From NCBI GenBank assembly GCA_964568045.1, contig CAZMOL010000084.1, positions 1 through 6,451 on the forward strand: a stretch of 6,451 nucleotides of DNA. The letters are read 5' to 3'. Shown piece by piece: positions 1-6,451 of the stretch. The translations under genes were made by a program, and so were the position numbers. Positions within the stretch are counted from its first letter, which is position 1; each line of letters opens with the position of its first letter. The stretch is from CAZDDA01 sp964568045 (GTDB lineage: Bacteria > Bipolaricaulota > Bipolaricaulia > UBA7950 > UBA9294). The notes under the pieces were generated by a model. It was not told the origin of the DNA and searched no databases. It saw nothing but the letters and a program-made list of their open reading frames with translations.

Positions 1-133
1 GAACACGCGTTGGTGTCCGAGATTCTACCACCTTGCCTGGTACAGAGGGTGTTGGGAGGTGGCCTTTTCAGGCTTAACGGGCTTTCGTGATTCGCCGGGT
101 TTGAATGATTTTGTTCGTGAAAGAGAGGGGGTT
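1..133. other. Upstream region of guaB, no identifiable gene
   Basis: No gene is recognised here. All three forward frames are open at the left edge. Frame 1 stops at 88-90, frame 3 stops at 75-77, and frame 2 runs without a stop into guaB, so the tail of an upstream gene could end here. A 29-residue frame-1 tail is possible but resembles nothing I know. A small inverted repeat, TACCA (26-30) and TGGTA (38-42) with a 7-base loop, is too weak to call a terminator or riboswitch. No convincing sigma-70 promoter with correctly spaced -35 and -10 boxes was found. Bases 25-48 resemble a short stretch inside purQ (see findings). Confidence 0.4.
123..128 (+). promoter_or_regulatory. Ribosome binding site of guaB (decides start)
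   Basis: GAGAGG lies 5 bases before the ATG at 134. The alternative GTG at 59 in the same frame has its purine run (GGGAG) directly against the start codon, which is too close to work well. This favours the ATG at 134. Confidence 0.6.
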
Positions 134-1630
134 ATGGCACAAAGGATCAACGTTGAACCGTCTCGGAGCCTGATGGAGTTTCGACTCCTTCCACGGCTCA
201 CAACGGCTGACTCAGCCGTTGATCAGATCTGCTTGGAGATTCCGCTGGCGTGGGCTAGAGAAGGTCAACGCGAAATCCAACTAAAAACCCCGCTGGTGGC
301 TGCGGCGATGCAGTCGGTGTCGGGGCCCGAGATGGGCATAGAACTAGCCAAACTTGGGGGTGCCGCGTTCATCTTTTGCTCTCAATCTATCGAAGCTCAG
401 GCAGAGATTATTACCAAGATCAAGAGCCACAAGGCCGGTTTTGTGAAGCCTCTTACGGTCTCGCCAAAGACAACCGTGTACCAGATTGAGACGATTAAGC
501 AAGACAAAGGCTTCTCCACCTTTCCTGTAGTATCTGAGGATAACGTCTTTCTAGGGCTGATTACTCAGAGGGATTACGATGCGCAAGCGCACGGCCAGCT
601 CTGCGTGGTTGACCGTATGATTCCTCGAAACAGGCTTGATGTTGCTGTCGACGTGACCGATCTAAAGGAGGCCCATGCCCAACTTGTGGAGAGTCACCAA
701 TCGGTTCTTCCAATCGTGGACGAAGCAGATCGGCTTTCCTACCTGGTTTTTCGCAAGGACGCCCAGGATCAGGTGAACAATCCCAATGAGGTTGTGGATG
801 ATAAGAAACGGTTATTGGCGGTGGCCGCGATCAACACGCACGACTACGAAGAGCGCGTCGCCGCGCTGGTGACCTCCGAGGTCGACGCAGTGGCCATCGA
901 TTCCTCCGATGGGCACTCCGTCTACCAGCAAAAGACGTTGAAATGGATCCAGGAGAATTACCCCGATCTTCCCGTTATCGGAGGAAACATCATCACCGAG
1001 GATGGATTCGACTTTTTGATGGAGGCGGGAGCGCAGGCCGTAAAAGTGGGCATGGGCGGCGGGTCCATCTGTATCACTCAGGAGCAGAAGGGTACCGGAC
1101 GGGGGCTGGCCACTGCCCTCATGAAAGTGGCTGAAGCCCGCGATCGCTATTTTCAGCAGACGAAGCGCTACATTCCGATCGTCGCGGATGGGGGGGTCAC
1201 AACGTCGAAGGATGTGGTCGTTGCCTTGGCGCTCGGTGCCGATTACGTCATGATGGGTCGATACTTCGCCCGCATGGAGGAGTCTCCAACGGAAAAGGTT
1301 CAGATCAACAACCACATCATGAAGCCGTACTGGGGAGAGGGATCAGCACGGGCAAGGCAGTGGAGTGGAATCCGGTACTATCACGATAATTTCGCTGAGG
1401 GGGTAGAAGGATTTGTGGAATATGCGGGCAAGCTCAGAGACAACCTTGACGAGATGCTCGCCAAGATCAAAGCGGCGATGTCCTCGTGTGGCTGTCAAAC
1501 GATTCGGGATCTCCACGAACGCGTGCAGCTCGAATTGGTGACCCCCTATGCGATTCGCGAGGGGCAAGTGCACGATGTCTTCCAACGCGGCAGTGAAACG
1601 GTAGGCAGTCTGAGAAAGTGGACGAGCTAG
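134..1630 (+). CDS. guaB: IMP dehydrogenase, divergent subfamily
   Basis: Oxidises IMP to XMP with NAD+, the first committed step of GMP synthesis, in the cytoplasm. The 498-residue length is normal for IMPDH. The barrel opens with EFRLLPRLT (about residues 15-23) and TPLVAAAMQSVSG. Two CBS domains follow, at about 109-150 and 161-210, inserted in the barrel as in most IMPDHs. After them come the NAD-side motif DSSDGHS (256-262; usual form D-x-A-H-G-H-S), GGN, the catalytic loop GGGSICITQEQKG with the presumed nucleophile Cys313, ADGGV (351-355) binding the IMP phosphate, and MMGRYFA. The mobile flap reads WGEGSARARQWSG instead of the usual GMGS...RYFQ type, and the tail has an SCGC cluster. 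These differences mark the IMPDH variant I know from anaerobic bacteria. The ATG at 134 was chosen for its ribosome binding site; the frame remains open further upstream, including a GTG at 59. GMP reductase is less likely, because CBS domains and full IMPDH length are present. Confidence 0.93.
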   Translation: MAQRINVEPSRSLMEFRLLPRLTTADSAVDQICLEIPLAWAREGQREIQLKTPLVAAAMQSVSGPEMGIELAKLGGAAFIFCSQSIEAQAEIITKIKSHKAGFVKPLTVSPKTTVYQIETIKQDKGFSTFPVVSEDNVFLGLITQRDYDAQAHGQLCVVDRMIPRNRLDVAVDVTDLKEAHAQLVESHQSVLPIVDEADRLSYLVFRKDAQDQVNNPNEVVDDKKRLLAVAAINTHDYEERVAALVTSEVDAVAIDSSDGHSVYQQKTLKWIQENYPDLPVIGGNIITEDGFDFLMEAGAQAVKVGMGGGSICITQEQKGTGRGLATALMKVAEARDRYFQQTKRYIPIVADGGVTTSKDVVVALALGADYVMMGRYFARMEESPTEKVQINNHIMKPYWGEGSARARQWSGIRYYHDNFAEGVEGFVEYAGKLRDNLDEMLAKIKAAMSSCGCQTIRDLHERVQLELVTPYAIREGQVHDVFQRGSETVGSLRKWTS

Positions 1631-1716
1631 GACTTCGTTTCCTGGAGATTAAGAACACCACTGATCGATGCTCGAAGAGCGAGGCCAAAAGATCGGTCAA
1701 CGCTCTGGAGAGTGAC
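1631..1716. other. guaB-purM gap with a possible weak stem-loop
   Basis: If purM starts at 1717, these 86 bases are untranslated. ACTGATC (1660-1666) can pair with GATCGGT (1691-1697) through one G-U pair. Between them GCTC (1670-1673) and GAGC (1677-1680) can form a 4-bp hairpin with a GAA loop. There is no following T-run, so it is not a classical terminator. The pairing may be accidental. Confidence 0.25.
1707..1710 (+). promoter_or_regulatory. Ribosome binding site of purM (decides start)
   Basis: GGAG sits exactly 6 bases before the ATG at 1717. It supports that codon over the GTG at 1618, which overlaps the end of guaB and would add 33 residues with no PurM similarity. Confidence 0.7.
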
Positions 1717-2829
1717 ATGGAAAACCGAGCAGAGGGCGTGAATCTTGATCTCGGGAACGCCTGTTCCCGCAAGGCCCTGACCTGGGCGAAGAAGACGTTC
1801 TCAAATCGTTTAGGAAAAGCGGGTGCCCCCGCGCTCGGCCTCGAAGAGGCCTTCGCCACGATCTTGGACTTCGGGACGGTCAAGATTGCCGTCACCTCGG
1901 ACGGCATCGGAACAAAGATTGAACTGGCGGAACGGATGGAGACGTACGAGACACTGGGGTTTGATCTCGTTTCGATGGTGGTGGACGACTTGGCCGCGAT
2001 CGGCGCACATCCGGTTGGGATCTCCAACATTCTCGATGTGGATGTCCTCGATGAGGGGATCGTCGATCGCCTCATGAAGGGGCTTCACGACGCGGCGAAC
2101 GTTGCCGGAATTGCGGTCACCGGGGGTGAGATTGCGCAGCTCGGTGACCGCATTCGCGGGTGGGGAGAGCGGATGCATTTCAATTGGTGCAGCACGGGAA
2201 TCGGCGTGCTCCGGGAGGGAACCCGTTTTGCGGACGGCTCCCGCATCGCTTCAGGAGACGTCATTCTGTCCCTTGCCAGCCGCGGCCTGCGTAGCAACGG
2301 GTTCACCCTCGCCCGCAACATCCTCCAGGAGGCCTACGGAGACGATTGGCACAACACGTCGTTCGATGAACAGACGAGCTGGGGACAGACGTTGCTCTCT
2401 CCCTCCCGGATCTTCGCACCCGCAATTCGTCGGTTGGAGAACTGCGGTGTCCCTATTCACGGAGTCGCTCACATCACCGGTGGCGGGATCCCGGATAACC
2501 TGGCACGAGTGTTGGCTCCCAATTGGCTTGGGGCAGCACTGGACACGCTTTGCCCTCCGCACGCGGCGATGCGCAGACTTCAGGAACTGGGAGGGGTTTG
2601 CGAAAGCCACGCCTACCGGCAGTGGAACATGGGCAATGGAATGTTGCTTGTCATCCCGAAAGCGCAGGTTAGGCCGGCTCTTTCGAGCATGGACGATGCA
2701 GGCTATGAAGCGCAGGTTGCGGGGTTTGTCACGGAAAAACCGGCGATCACCATCCGCTCAGCCGGCTGTAGGCCTCAGTTGCTCACCTACGTTGTGAAGG
2801 ACGGTCGTTCAGTAAGGAAACCGGGGTAG
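1717..2829 (+). CDS. purM: Phosphoribosylformylglycinamidine cyclo-ligase (AIR synthetase)
   Basis: Closes FGAM to aminoimidazole ribonucleotide using ATP, directly after the PurL/PurQ step encoded downstream. At 370 residues it is slightly longer than the usual 340-350. The family opening GVNLDLGNA lies at 7-15. The ATP-site motif SDGIGTK is at 61-67, followed by FDLVSMVVDDLAAIGAHP (usual form DLVAMCVNDL). VTGGE is at 134-138, GLRSNGFTLAR at 190-200 (usual GLHSNGYSLVR), LLSPSRIF at 226-233, HITGGGIPDN at 252-261 and WNMGNGM at 303-309. This is the full PurM motif order, so it is PurM rather than another AIR-synthase-fold kinase such as ThiL, SelD or HypE. One oddity is that after GGE the usual AEMPG segment is replaced by IAQLGDRIRGWGERMHFNW, so the protein is divergent here. 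The ATG at 1717 was preferred over the upstream GTG at 1618 on ribosome binding site and family length. Confidence 0.92.
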   Translation: MENRAEGVNLDLGNACSRKALTWAKKTFSNRLGKAGAPALGLEEAFATILDFGTVKIAVTSDGIGTKIELAERMETYETLGFDLVSMVVDDLAAIGAHPVGISNILDVDVLDEGIVDRLMKGLHDAANVAGIAVTGGEIAQLGDRIRGWGERMHFNWCSTGIGVLREGTRFADGSRIASGDVILSLASRGLRSNGFTLARNILQEAYGDDWHNTSFDEQTSWGQTLLSPSRIFAPAIRRLENCGVPIHGVAHITGGGIPDNLARVLAPNWLGAALDTLCPPHAAMRRLQELGGVCESHAYRQWNMGNGMLLVIPKAQVRPALSSMDDAGYEAQVAGFVTEKPAITIRSAGCRPQLLTYVVKDGRSVRKPG

Positions 2830-2876
2830 AAGATCGCGCCATCGCTATCGATGAGTAAACGGGATTTCAGTGAAAC

Positions 2877-2880
2877 GGAG
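2877..2880 (+). promoter_or_regulatory. Ribosome binding site of purL (decides start)
   Basis: GGAG lies 6 bases before the GTG at 2887, the same geometry as the purM site. The ATG at 2851 in the same frame has no purine-rich stretch at a useful distance. Confidence 0.65.
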
Positions 2881-2886
2881 CCGAAC

Positions 2887-5800
2887 GTGTCAACCATCCA
2901 GGTTGTGTTCAGAGACGGAGTAAAGGACGTCATGGGGGAGCGCCTGGCAATCGAGGCGGCCAGGTATCTGGGTATCGACACCGGCCGTGTCCGAAGCTCC
3001 AAACTGTACACGCTACTGACGCCGCTTACCGACGAGCAACTGCGGCAGTTCGCCACACACGGTCTGAAAGATCCCGTGCTTCACGAGGTTCACGTCAACT
3101 CGGTCTACCATCCGCGGGGATTCCGTTCGTATATCGCGGTGGGCAAGCGCCCTGGAGTGACGGACGATGAGGGCGCGTCGGCGCAAAAGAGCCTGGGAGA
3201 TGTGCTCGGAATCACGTTGGACGGTGAGACCCAGCGGATATTCACCCGTGACGTCTTCTACCTCGAGCATCATCTCGATGAGACTGCAGTAAGAAGGATT
3301 GCCGAAGAGCTGTTGGGAAACGTCTTGATCCATCACTTCGACTGCGGCGAGATTTCTGCGTGGGTGGACTATGTCCCGCAGGTCAAGATCGAAGCAGAGT
3401 CCGCGACGGAGTTTGTAAACGTCTTTGTCCCGGACCAAGAACTGGACCGGCTTTCCAGAAAGAGGGTTCTCTCCCTCAGCTTGCCGGAGTGGCGTGCGAT
3501 CCAAGGCTACTACCGCGATGAAACAGTGGTCAGGAAGCGCGAGGCAGTCGGGCTTTCTCCATTGCCGTCCGACTGCGAGCTAGAGGTGTTCGCCCAGACG
3601 TGGTCTGAACACTGCAAGCACAAAGAATTCAACGCTCTCATTCACTACACGGATCTCGATACCGGAGAGACGAAGCAAGTGGATTCCCTATTCAAAACCT
3701 ACATTCAGGGCGCGACCGAAACCGTGCAGAGGCGTTTGGAAGACGTCGGCCAGCATTGGCTGGTGAAGGTGTTTTCGGACAACGCCGGGGTCGTCCGAAT
3801 CGACGATGAGCACTTGTTCGTCTTCAAAGTCGAGACCCACAACACGCCCTCGGCACTTGACCCGTACGGCGGGGCGCTCACCGGAATCCTCGGCAACAAT
3901 CGGGACCCGTTGGGAACAGGTCGAGGAGGAGGGAAACTGCTGTTCAACACAAACGTCCTGTGCTTCGCTGCGCCCACCTATTCGCAGGACCTCCTTTGCG
4001 GGCAGCTTCATCCCAGGAGGGTCTTCGCCGGCGTACGACGTGGCATCGAAGACGGAGGAAACAAGTCCGGCGTGCCCACAGTCAACGGCGCGATCGTCTT
4101 CGATGATCGCTACGCAGGAAAACCGTTGGTCTACTGTGGGACCGGTTCGATTATGCCGGCCTCCTATCAGGGGAAAAACGCGTGGGAGAAGGAGATTGCA
4201 GAGGGTGACCGGATCGTCGCGGCTGGAGGCCGGGTCGGGGTGGACGGCATCCACGGGGCGACGTTCTCTTCAGCGGAGATCGACGAGAATTCCCCACGCT
4301 CCGCAGTCCAAATCGGAAGCCCCATTACCCAGAAGCTCTTGTCTGATTTTCTTGAGGTCGCCTGTGAGAAAGGCCTTGTTAAATGCTGCACCGACAACGG
4401 TGCAGGGGGACTGTCCTGCTCGATCGGAGAGCTTGCCACAATCAGCGGCGGTGCTACGGTGCAATTGGCCGCTGTGCCACTGAAGTACTTGGGGATCAAA
4501 CCCTGGGAAATCTTCCTCTCCGAATCGCAGGAACGAATGACCTTGGTGGTCGAAGAGGAGAAGCTGGAGCTTCTTTTCCACCTTGCCGCGGAGCACGAGG
4601 TTGAGGTCACCGATATTGGCCGGTTTACCAGCACGGGCGTTCTTGAGGTTCACTACGGCGAGACGCTGATCGCTTACCTCGATCTTGATTTCCTCCACAA
4701 CGGGGTCCCCCGAAAGACGCTTGATGCACAGTGGAAAAGGCCCCGATTGACCGAGCCAAAGCTTCCGATGGAGCTTGATTACAACGACATTTTGCTAAGG
4801 CTAATGGGTAGTTTCAACATCTGCTCCCGCGAGAGTGTCATCCGTCAATACGACCACGAAGTGAAGGGCAAGACCATCATAAAACCGCTGATGGGACCCC
4901 GTGGAACCGCACCTCAGGATGCAGCGGTAATGCGCATCGGGCTCGACGGTTATCAGGGAGTGGCCATCTCCAACGGAATTATTCCGCGCTACGGGGATAT
5001 CGATCCGTATGCGATGTCCGCGGGTGCGTTCGACGAGGCCGTACGCCAGATCATCGCTGTGGGTGGAAGGCTCCCGGATCTGCAGACCAACAGTGGCCCG
5101 TTCTGGTCAGTCAACGACAACTTTTGCCTTCCCGATTCAGTTTACGATAAAAGGACCAACCCCGATGGGAAGGTCAAGTTGGCCCAGCTCGTGAGGATGT
5201 GCGAGGCGCTCTACGATATGGCGACCTTCTACAACATCCCGCTGACATCGGGCAAGGACAGCATGAAAAACGATTTTCGAGCGGACGGGGTGAAGATCTC
5301 CGTTCTTCCCACGGTGCTCTATTCGATGGTTGCCGGAATCGATGACGTCCGAAACACTGTGACCAGCGAGTTCAAGGCTGCTGGCGATCTCATCTACCTG
5401 GTAGGGAAGACCTACGATGAACTGGGCGGATCGGAATTCTACCGTCTGTTCGGCGAGCTGGGAGAAAATGTGCCGGTGGTGAGAAAGGAGGAAGCCAGGG
5501 AACGATACCGTAAGGTGATGGCTGCCAACGGTCGAGACCTACTGGAATCGTGCCACGACCTGTCCGACGGGGGTCTGGCAGTGGCACTGGTTGAATCCGC
5601 GATTGGGGGTGACTTGGGCATTGTGGTAGAACTTGGGCTCAGTCTCGCTGACAACCTGTCTGTGCCGCAAGATCCAAGTCTTCCCGCTACGTCCTCGCAG
5701 CCGCTCACGCTGGAGGATCACAGGATGCTTCGCATCGGGCTCTTCTCCGAGTCCCACTCGCGATTTGTCGTTTCTGTCCGGCCGGAAAACAGGGAACCAT

Positions 5801-5946
5801 TCGAAGCTCTCGTGGGCAAAGCTGCCACGTTTTTGGGCCGAGTGACTCCTCGCAAGCAGGTGGTAATGACGTGGCATGGATACCCGGTTATTGATATTGA
5901 ACTGGAGCGCCTCAATGAGGCGTGGAGCACGGGTTTAGGGGATTGA
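2887..5946 (+). CDS. purL: FGAM synthetase with fused PurS-like N-terminal domain (PurSL)
   Basis: ATP-dependent amidation of FGAR to FGAM, with ammonia supplied by the separate PurQ glutaminase encoded next. Length is 1019 residues from the GTG start, or 1031 from the ATG at 2851. This is between the small PurL (about 600-740) and the large single-chain form (about 1300), and the C-terminal glutaminase domain is absent. The order is two tandem PurS-like repeats (about 1-73 and 80-153, sharing GVxDxxG...LGI...L(T/D)xE), a linker, WSEHCKHK (239-246), ETHN (316-319), the glycine-rich GTGRGGGKLLFNT segment (about 343-355), TDNGAGGLSCS (502-512) and SESQERM (545-551). The second synthase half has SGKDSMKND (788-796), CHDLSDGGLA (889-898) and a closing LFSESHSRF. 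The two N-terminal repeats likely stand in for a PurS dimer, since the N-terminal domain of large PurL is known to resemble one. The GTG was chosen because it has a GGAG 6 bases upstream and because PurS-like sequence starts right after it. An extra Pro/Ser-rich loop lies at about 919-945. Confidence 0.93.
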   Translation: MSTIQVVFRDGVKDVMGERLAIEAARYLGIDTGRVRSSKLYTLLTPLTDEQLRQFATHGLKDPVLHEVHVNSVYHPRGFRSYIAVGKRPGVTDDEGASAQKSLGDVLGITLDGETQRIFTRDVFYLEHHLDETAVRRIAEELLGNVLIHHFDCGEISAWVDYVPQVKIEAESATEFVNVFVPDQELDRLSRKRVLSLSLPEWRAIQGYYRDETVVRKREAVGLSPLPSDCELEVFAQTWSEHCKHKEFNALIHYTDLDTGETKQVDSLFKTYIQGATETVQRRLEDVGQHWLVKVFSDNAGVVRIDDEHLFVFKVETHNTPSALDPYGGALTGILGNNRDPLGTGRGGGKLLFNTNVLCFAAPTYSQDLLCGQLHPRRVFAGVRRGIEDGGNKSGVPTVNGAIVFDDRYAGKPLVYCGTGSIMPASYQGKNAWEKEIAEGDRIVAAGGRVGVDGIHGATFSSAEIDENSPRSAVQIGSPITQKLLSDFLEVACEKGLVKCCTDNGAGGLSCSIGELATISGGATVQLAAVPLKYLGIKPWEIFLSESQERMTLVVEEEKLELLFHLAAEHEVEVTDIGRFTSTGVLEVHYGETLIAYLDLDFLHNGVPRKTLDAQWKRPRLTEPKLPMELDYNDILLRLMGSFNICSRESVIRQYDHEVKGKTIIKPLMGPRGTAPQDAAVMRIGLDGYQGVAISNGIIPRYGDIDPYAMSAGAFDEAVRQIIAVGGRLPDLQTNSGPFWSVNDNFCLPDSVYDKRTNPDGKVKLAQLVRMCEALYDMATFYNIPLTSGKDSMKNDFRADGVKISVLPTVLYSMVAGIDDVRNTVTSEFKAAGDLIYLVGKTYDELGGSEFYRLFGELGENVPVVRKEEARERYRKVMAANGRDLLESCHDLSDGGLAVALVESAIGGDLGIVVELGLSLADNLSVPQDPSLPATSSQPLTLEDHRMLRIGLFSESHSRFVVSVRPENREPFEALVGKAATFLGRVTPRKQVVMTWHGYPVIDIELERLNEAWSTGLGD
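5937..5941 (+). promoter_or_regulatory. Ribosome binding site of purQ inside the end of purL
   Basis: AGGGG lies 7 bases before the purQ ATG at 5949 and within the last codons of purL, whose TGA is at 5944-5946. With only 2 bases between stop and start, translational coupling of the two subunits is likely. Confidence 0.6.
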
Positions 5947-5948
5947 AA

Positions 5949-6451
5949 ATGAGCGAGGTACGCGCACTCGTCATCACGGGATTCGGAATCAATTGCGAGG
6001 AGGAGACGGCGGCTGCCTACCACCTTGCCGGTGCAGAGGCCGATATTGTACATCTCAACAGCATCTTACATGGAACGTGCTCGATCCACGATTACGATGT
6101 TCTCACCCTTCCGGGAGGGTTTTCGTTCGGCGACGACCTCGGCGCAGGCAAAGCCCTGTCCAACAAGCTGCGCTACAGAACGCTTCCTTCTGGGCGATTG
6201 TTCTTCGATGAGCTTTTGGCCTACATCCGTGGGGGCAAGTTTATTCTCGGCATTTGTAACGGATTCCAAGTCTTGGTGAAGATGGGACTGCTTCCCAATG
6301 TCAACGGCGACTACGAACAAGAAGTCACGCTTACGACCAATGCGTCCGGTCGATTTGAAAATCGGTGGTGTCACTGTGCGTCCCTTCCTGCCGGGAAAAC
6401 CCCGTTTTTGAAAGGCATTGATGTCATCTCGCTTCCAGTGCGCCACGGTGA
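5949..6451 (+). CDS. purQ: FGAM synthetase glutaminase subunit (partial, 3' end missing)
   Basis: Class I glutamine amidotransferase subunit that hydrolyses glutamine and passes ammonia to PurL. The frame is open to the right edge, giving 167 complete codons, so the stop lies outside the window. Visible PurQ features are the opening VRALVITGFGINCEEET (residues 4-20), LPGGFSFGDDLGAGK (54-68), the nucleophile elbow GICNGFQVLVKMGLLP with catalytic Cys103, and NASGRFENRW. The final PVRHG matches the family HGEG motif that follows. The His/Glu part of the catalytic triad would lie beyond the window. PurQ proteins are usually about 220-270 residues, so about a quarter to a third is missing. A free-standing PurQ fits with the upstream PurL having no glutaminase domain. 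The cut is a window edge, not evidence of a broken gene. Confidence 0.93.
   Translation, partial: MSEVRALVITGFGINCEEETAAAYHLAGAEADIVHLNSILHGTCSIHDYDVLTLPGGFSFGDDLGAGKALSNKLRYRTLPSGRLFFDELLAYIRGGKFILGICNGFQVLVKMGLLPNVNGDYEQEVTLTTNASGRFENRWCHCASLPAGKTPFLKGIDVISLPVRHG

Noticed and set aside
59..133. GTG start for guaB at 59 giving a 25-residue N-terminal extension
   Set aside because: The extension has no IMPDH similarity and its purine run abuts the start codon; ATG 134 has a well-spaced GAGAGG.
1..133. Purine riboswitch or attenuator upstream of guaB
   Set aside because: Only a 5-bp inverted repeat is visible; I could not identify a conserved purine-aptamer core or a T-run terminator.
1618..1716. 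GTG start for purM overlapping the guaB stop
   Set aside because: It adds 33 residues without PurM similarity; ATG 1717 has GGAG at ideal spacing and is followed at once by the GVNLDLGN opening.
2102..2797. Second forward frame of 231 residues inside purM, and a 225-residue one inside purL (3806-4483)
   Set aside because: They are Arg/Ser/Pro-rich out-of-frame readings of genes whose correct frames carry complete family motif sets.
2830..2886. Terminator or separate promoter between purM and purL
   Set aside because: There is no strong GC hairpin with a T-run and no clear -35/-10 pair; the short ATCG-rich stretch is not a usable signal.
3013..3504. Long antisense open frame (163 residues) opposite purL, with others at 812-1315, 1467-2075 and 3688-4254
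   Set aside because: They lie fully or mostly opposite well-supported genes, have no recognisable motifs, and are expected as shadows of GC-rich coding sequence.
6066..6446. Antisense open frame of 126 residues, plus forward frames 5993-6211 and 6025-6279
   Set aside because: They overlap purQ, whose frame from 5949 has the nucleophile elbow GICNGFQ and other PurQ motifs; purQ is merely open at the window edge.

Overview
The window is a stretch of a bacterial purine-biosynthesis operon with all genes on the + strand. In order it carries guaB (IMP dehydrogenase), purM (AIR synthetase), purL (FGAM synthetase with a fused PurS-like N-terminus) and the first two thirds of purQ (glutaminase subunit of FGAM synthetase), which runs off the right edge. 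Coding density is high and the gaps are short: about 86 bases between guaB and purM, 57 between purM and purL, and 2 between purL and purQ. This suggests one transcript, although no promoter or terminator could be identified.

Layout: 1-133 is upstream sequence with no identifiable gene; 134-1630 guaB; 1631-1716 a short gap with a weak possible stem-loop; 1717-2829 purM; 2887-5946 purL; 5949-6451 purQ (incomplete). Three starts were moved inward from the longest open frame. In each case a purine-rich Shine-Dalgarno sequence lies 5-6 bases before the internal start, and protein-family similarity begins at or soon after it.

How the genes work together: PurL and PurQ form the glutamine-dependent FGAM synthetase (FGAR + Gln + ATP to FGAM). 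PurM then closes FGAM to AIR, the next step of de novo IMP synthesis. GuaB oxidises IMP to XMP and commits it to GMP. The cluster therefore joins two consecutive mid-pathway steps to the first step of the guanine branch. No separate purS is seen in the window; the N-terminus of PurL carries two tandem PurS-like repeats that probably replace it.

Organism: bacterial, with GC estimated by eye in the mid-50s percent and standard GGAG-type ribosome binding sites. The GuaB belongs to a divergent IMPDH subfamily (SICITQEQKG catalytic loop, WGEGSARARQW flap) that I associate from memory with anaerobic lineages such as Clostridia and spirochaetes. The PurSL-type PurL is also not the enterobacterial or Bacillus arrangement. 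I cannot name a phylum with confidence. I found no mobile element, CRISPR array, RNA gene or defence system. The window is core metabolism with some unusual enzyme architectures, not a new system.
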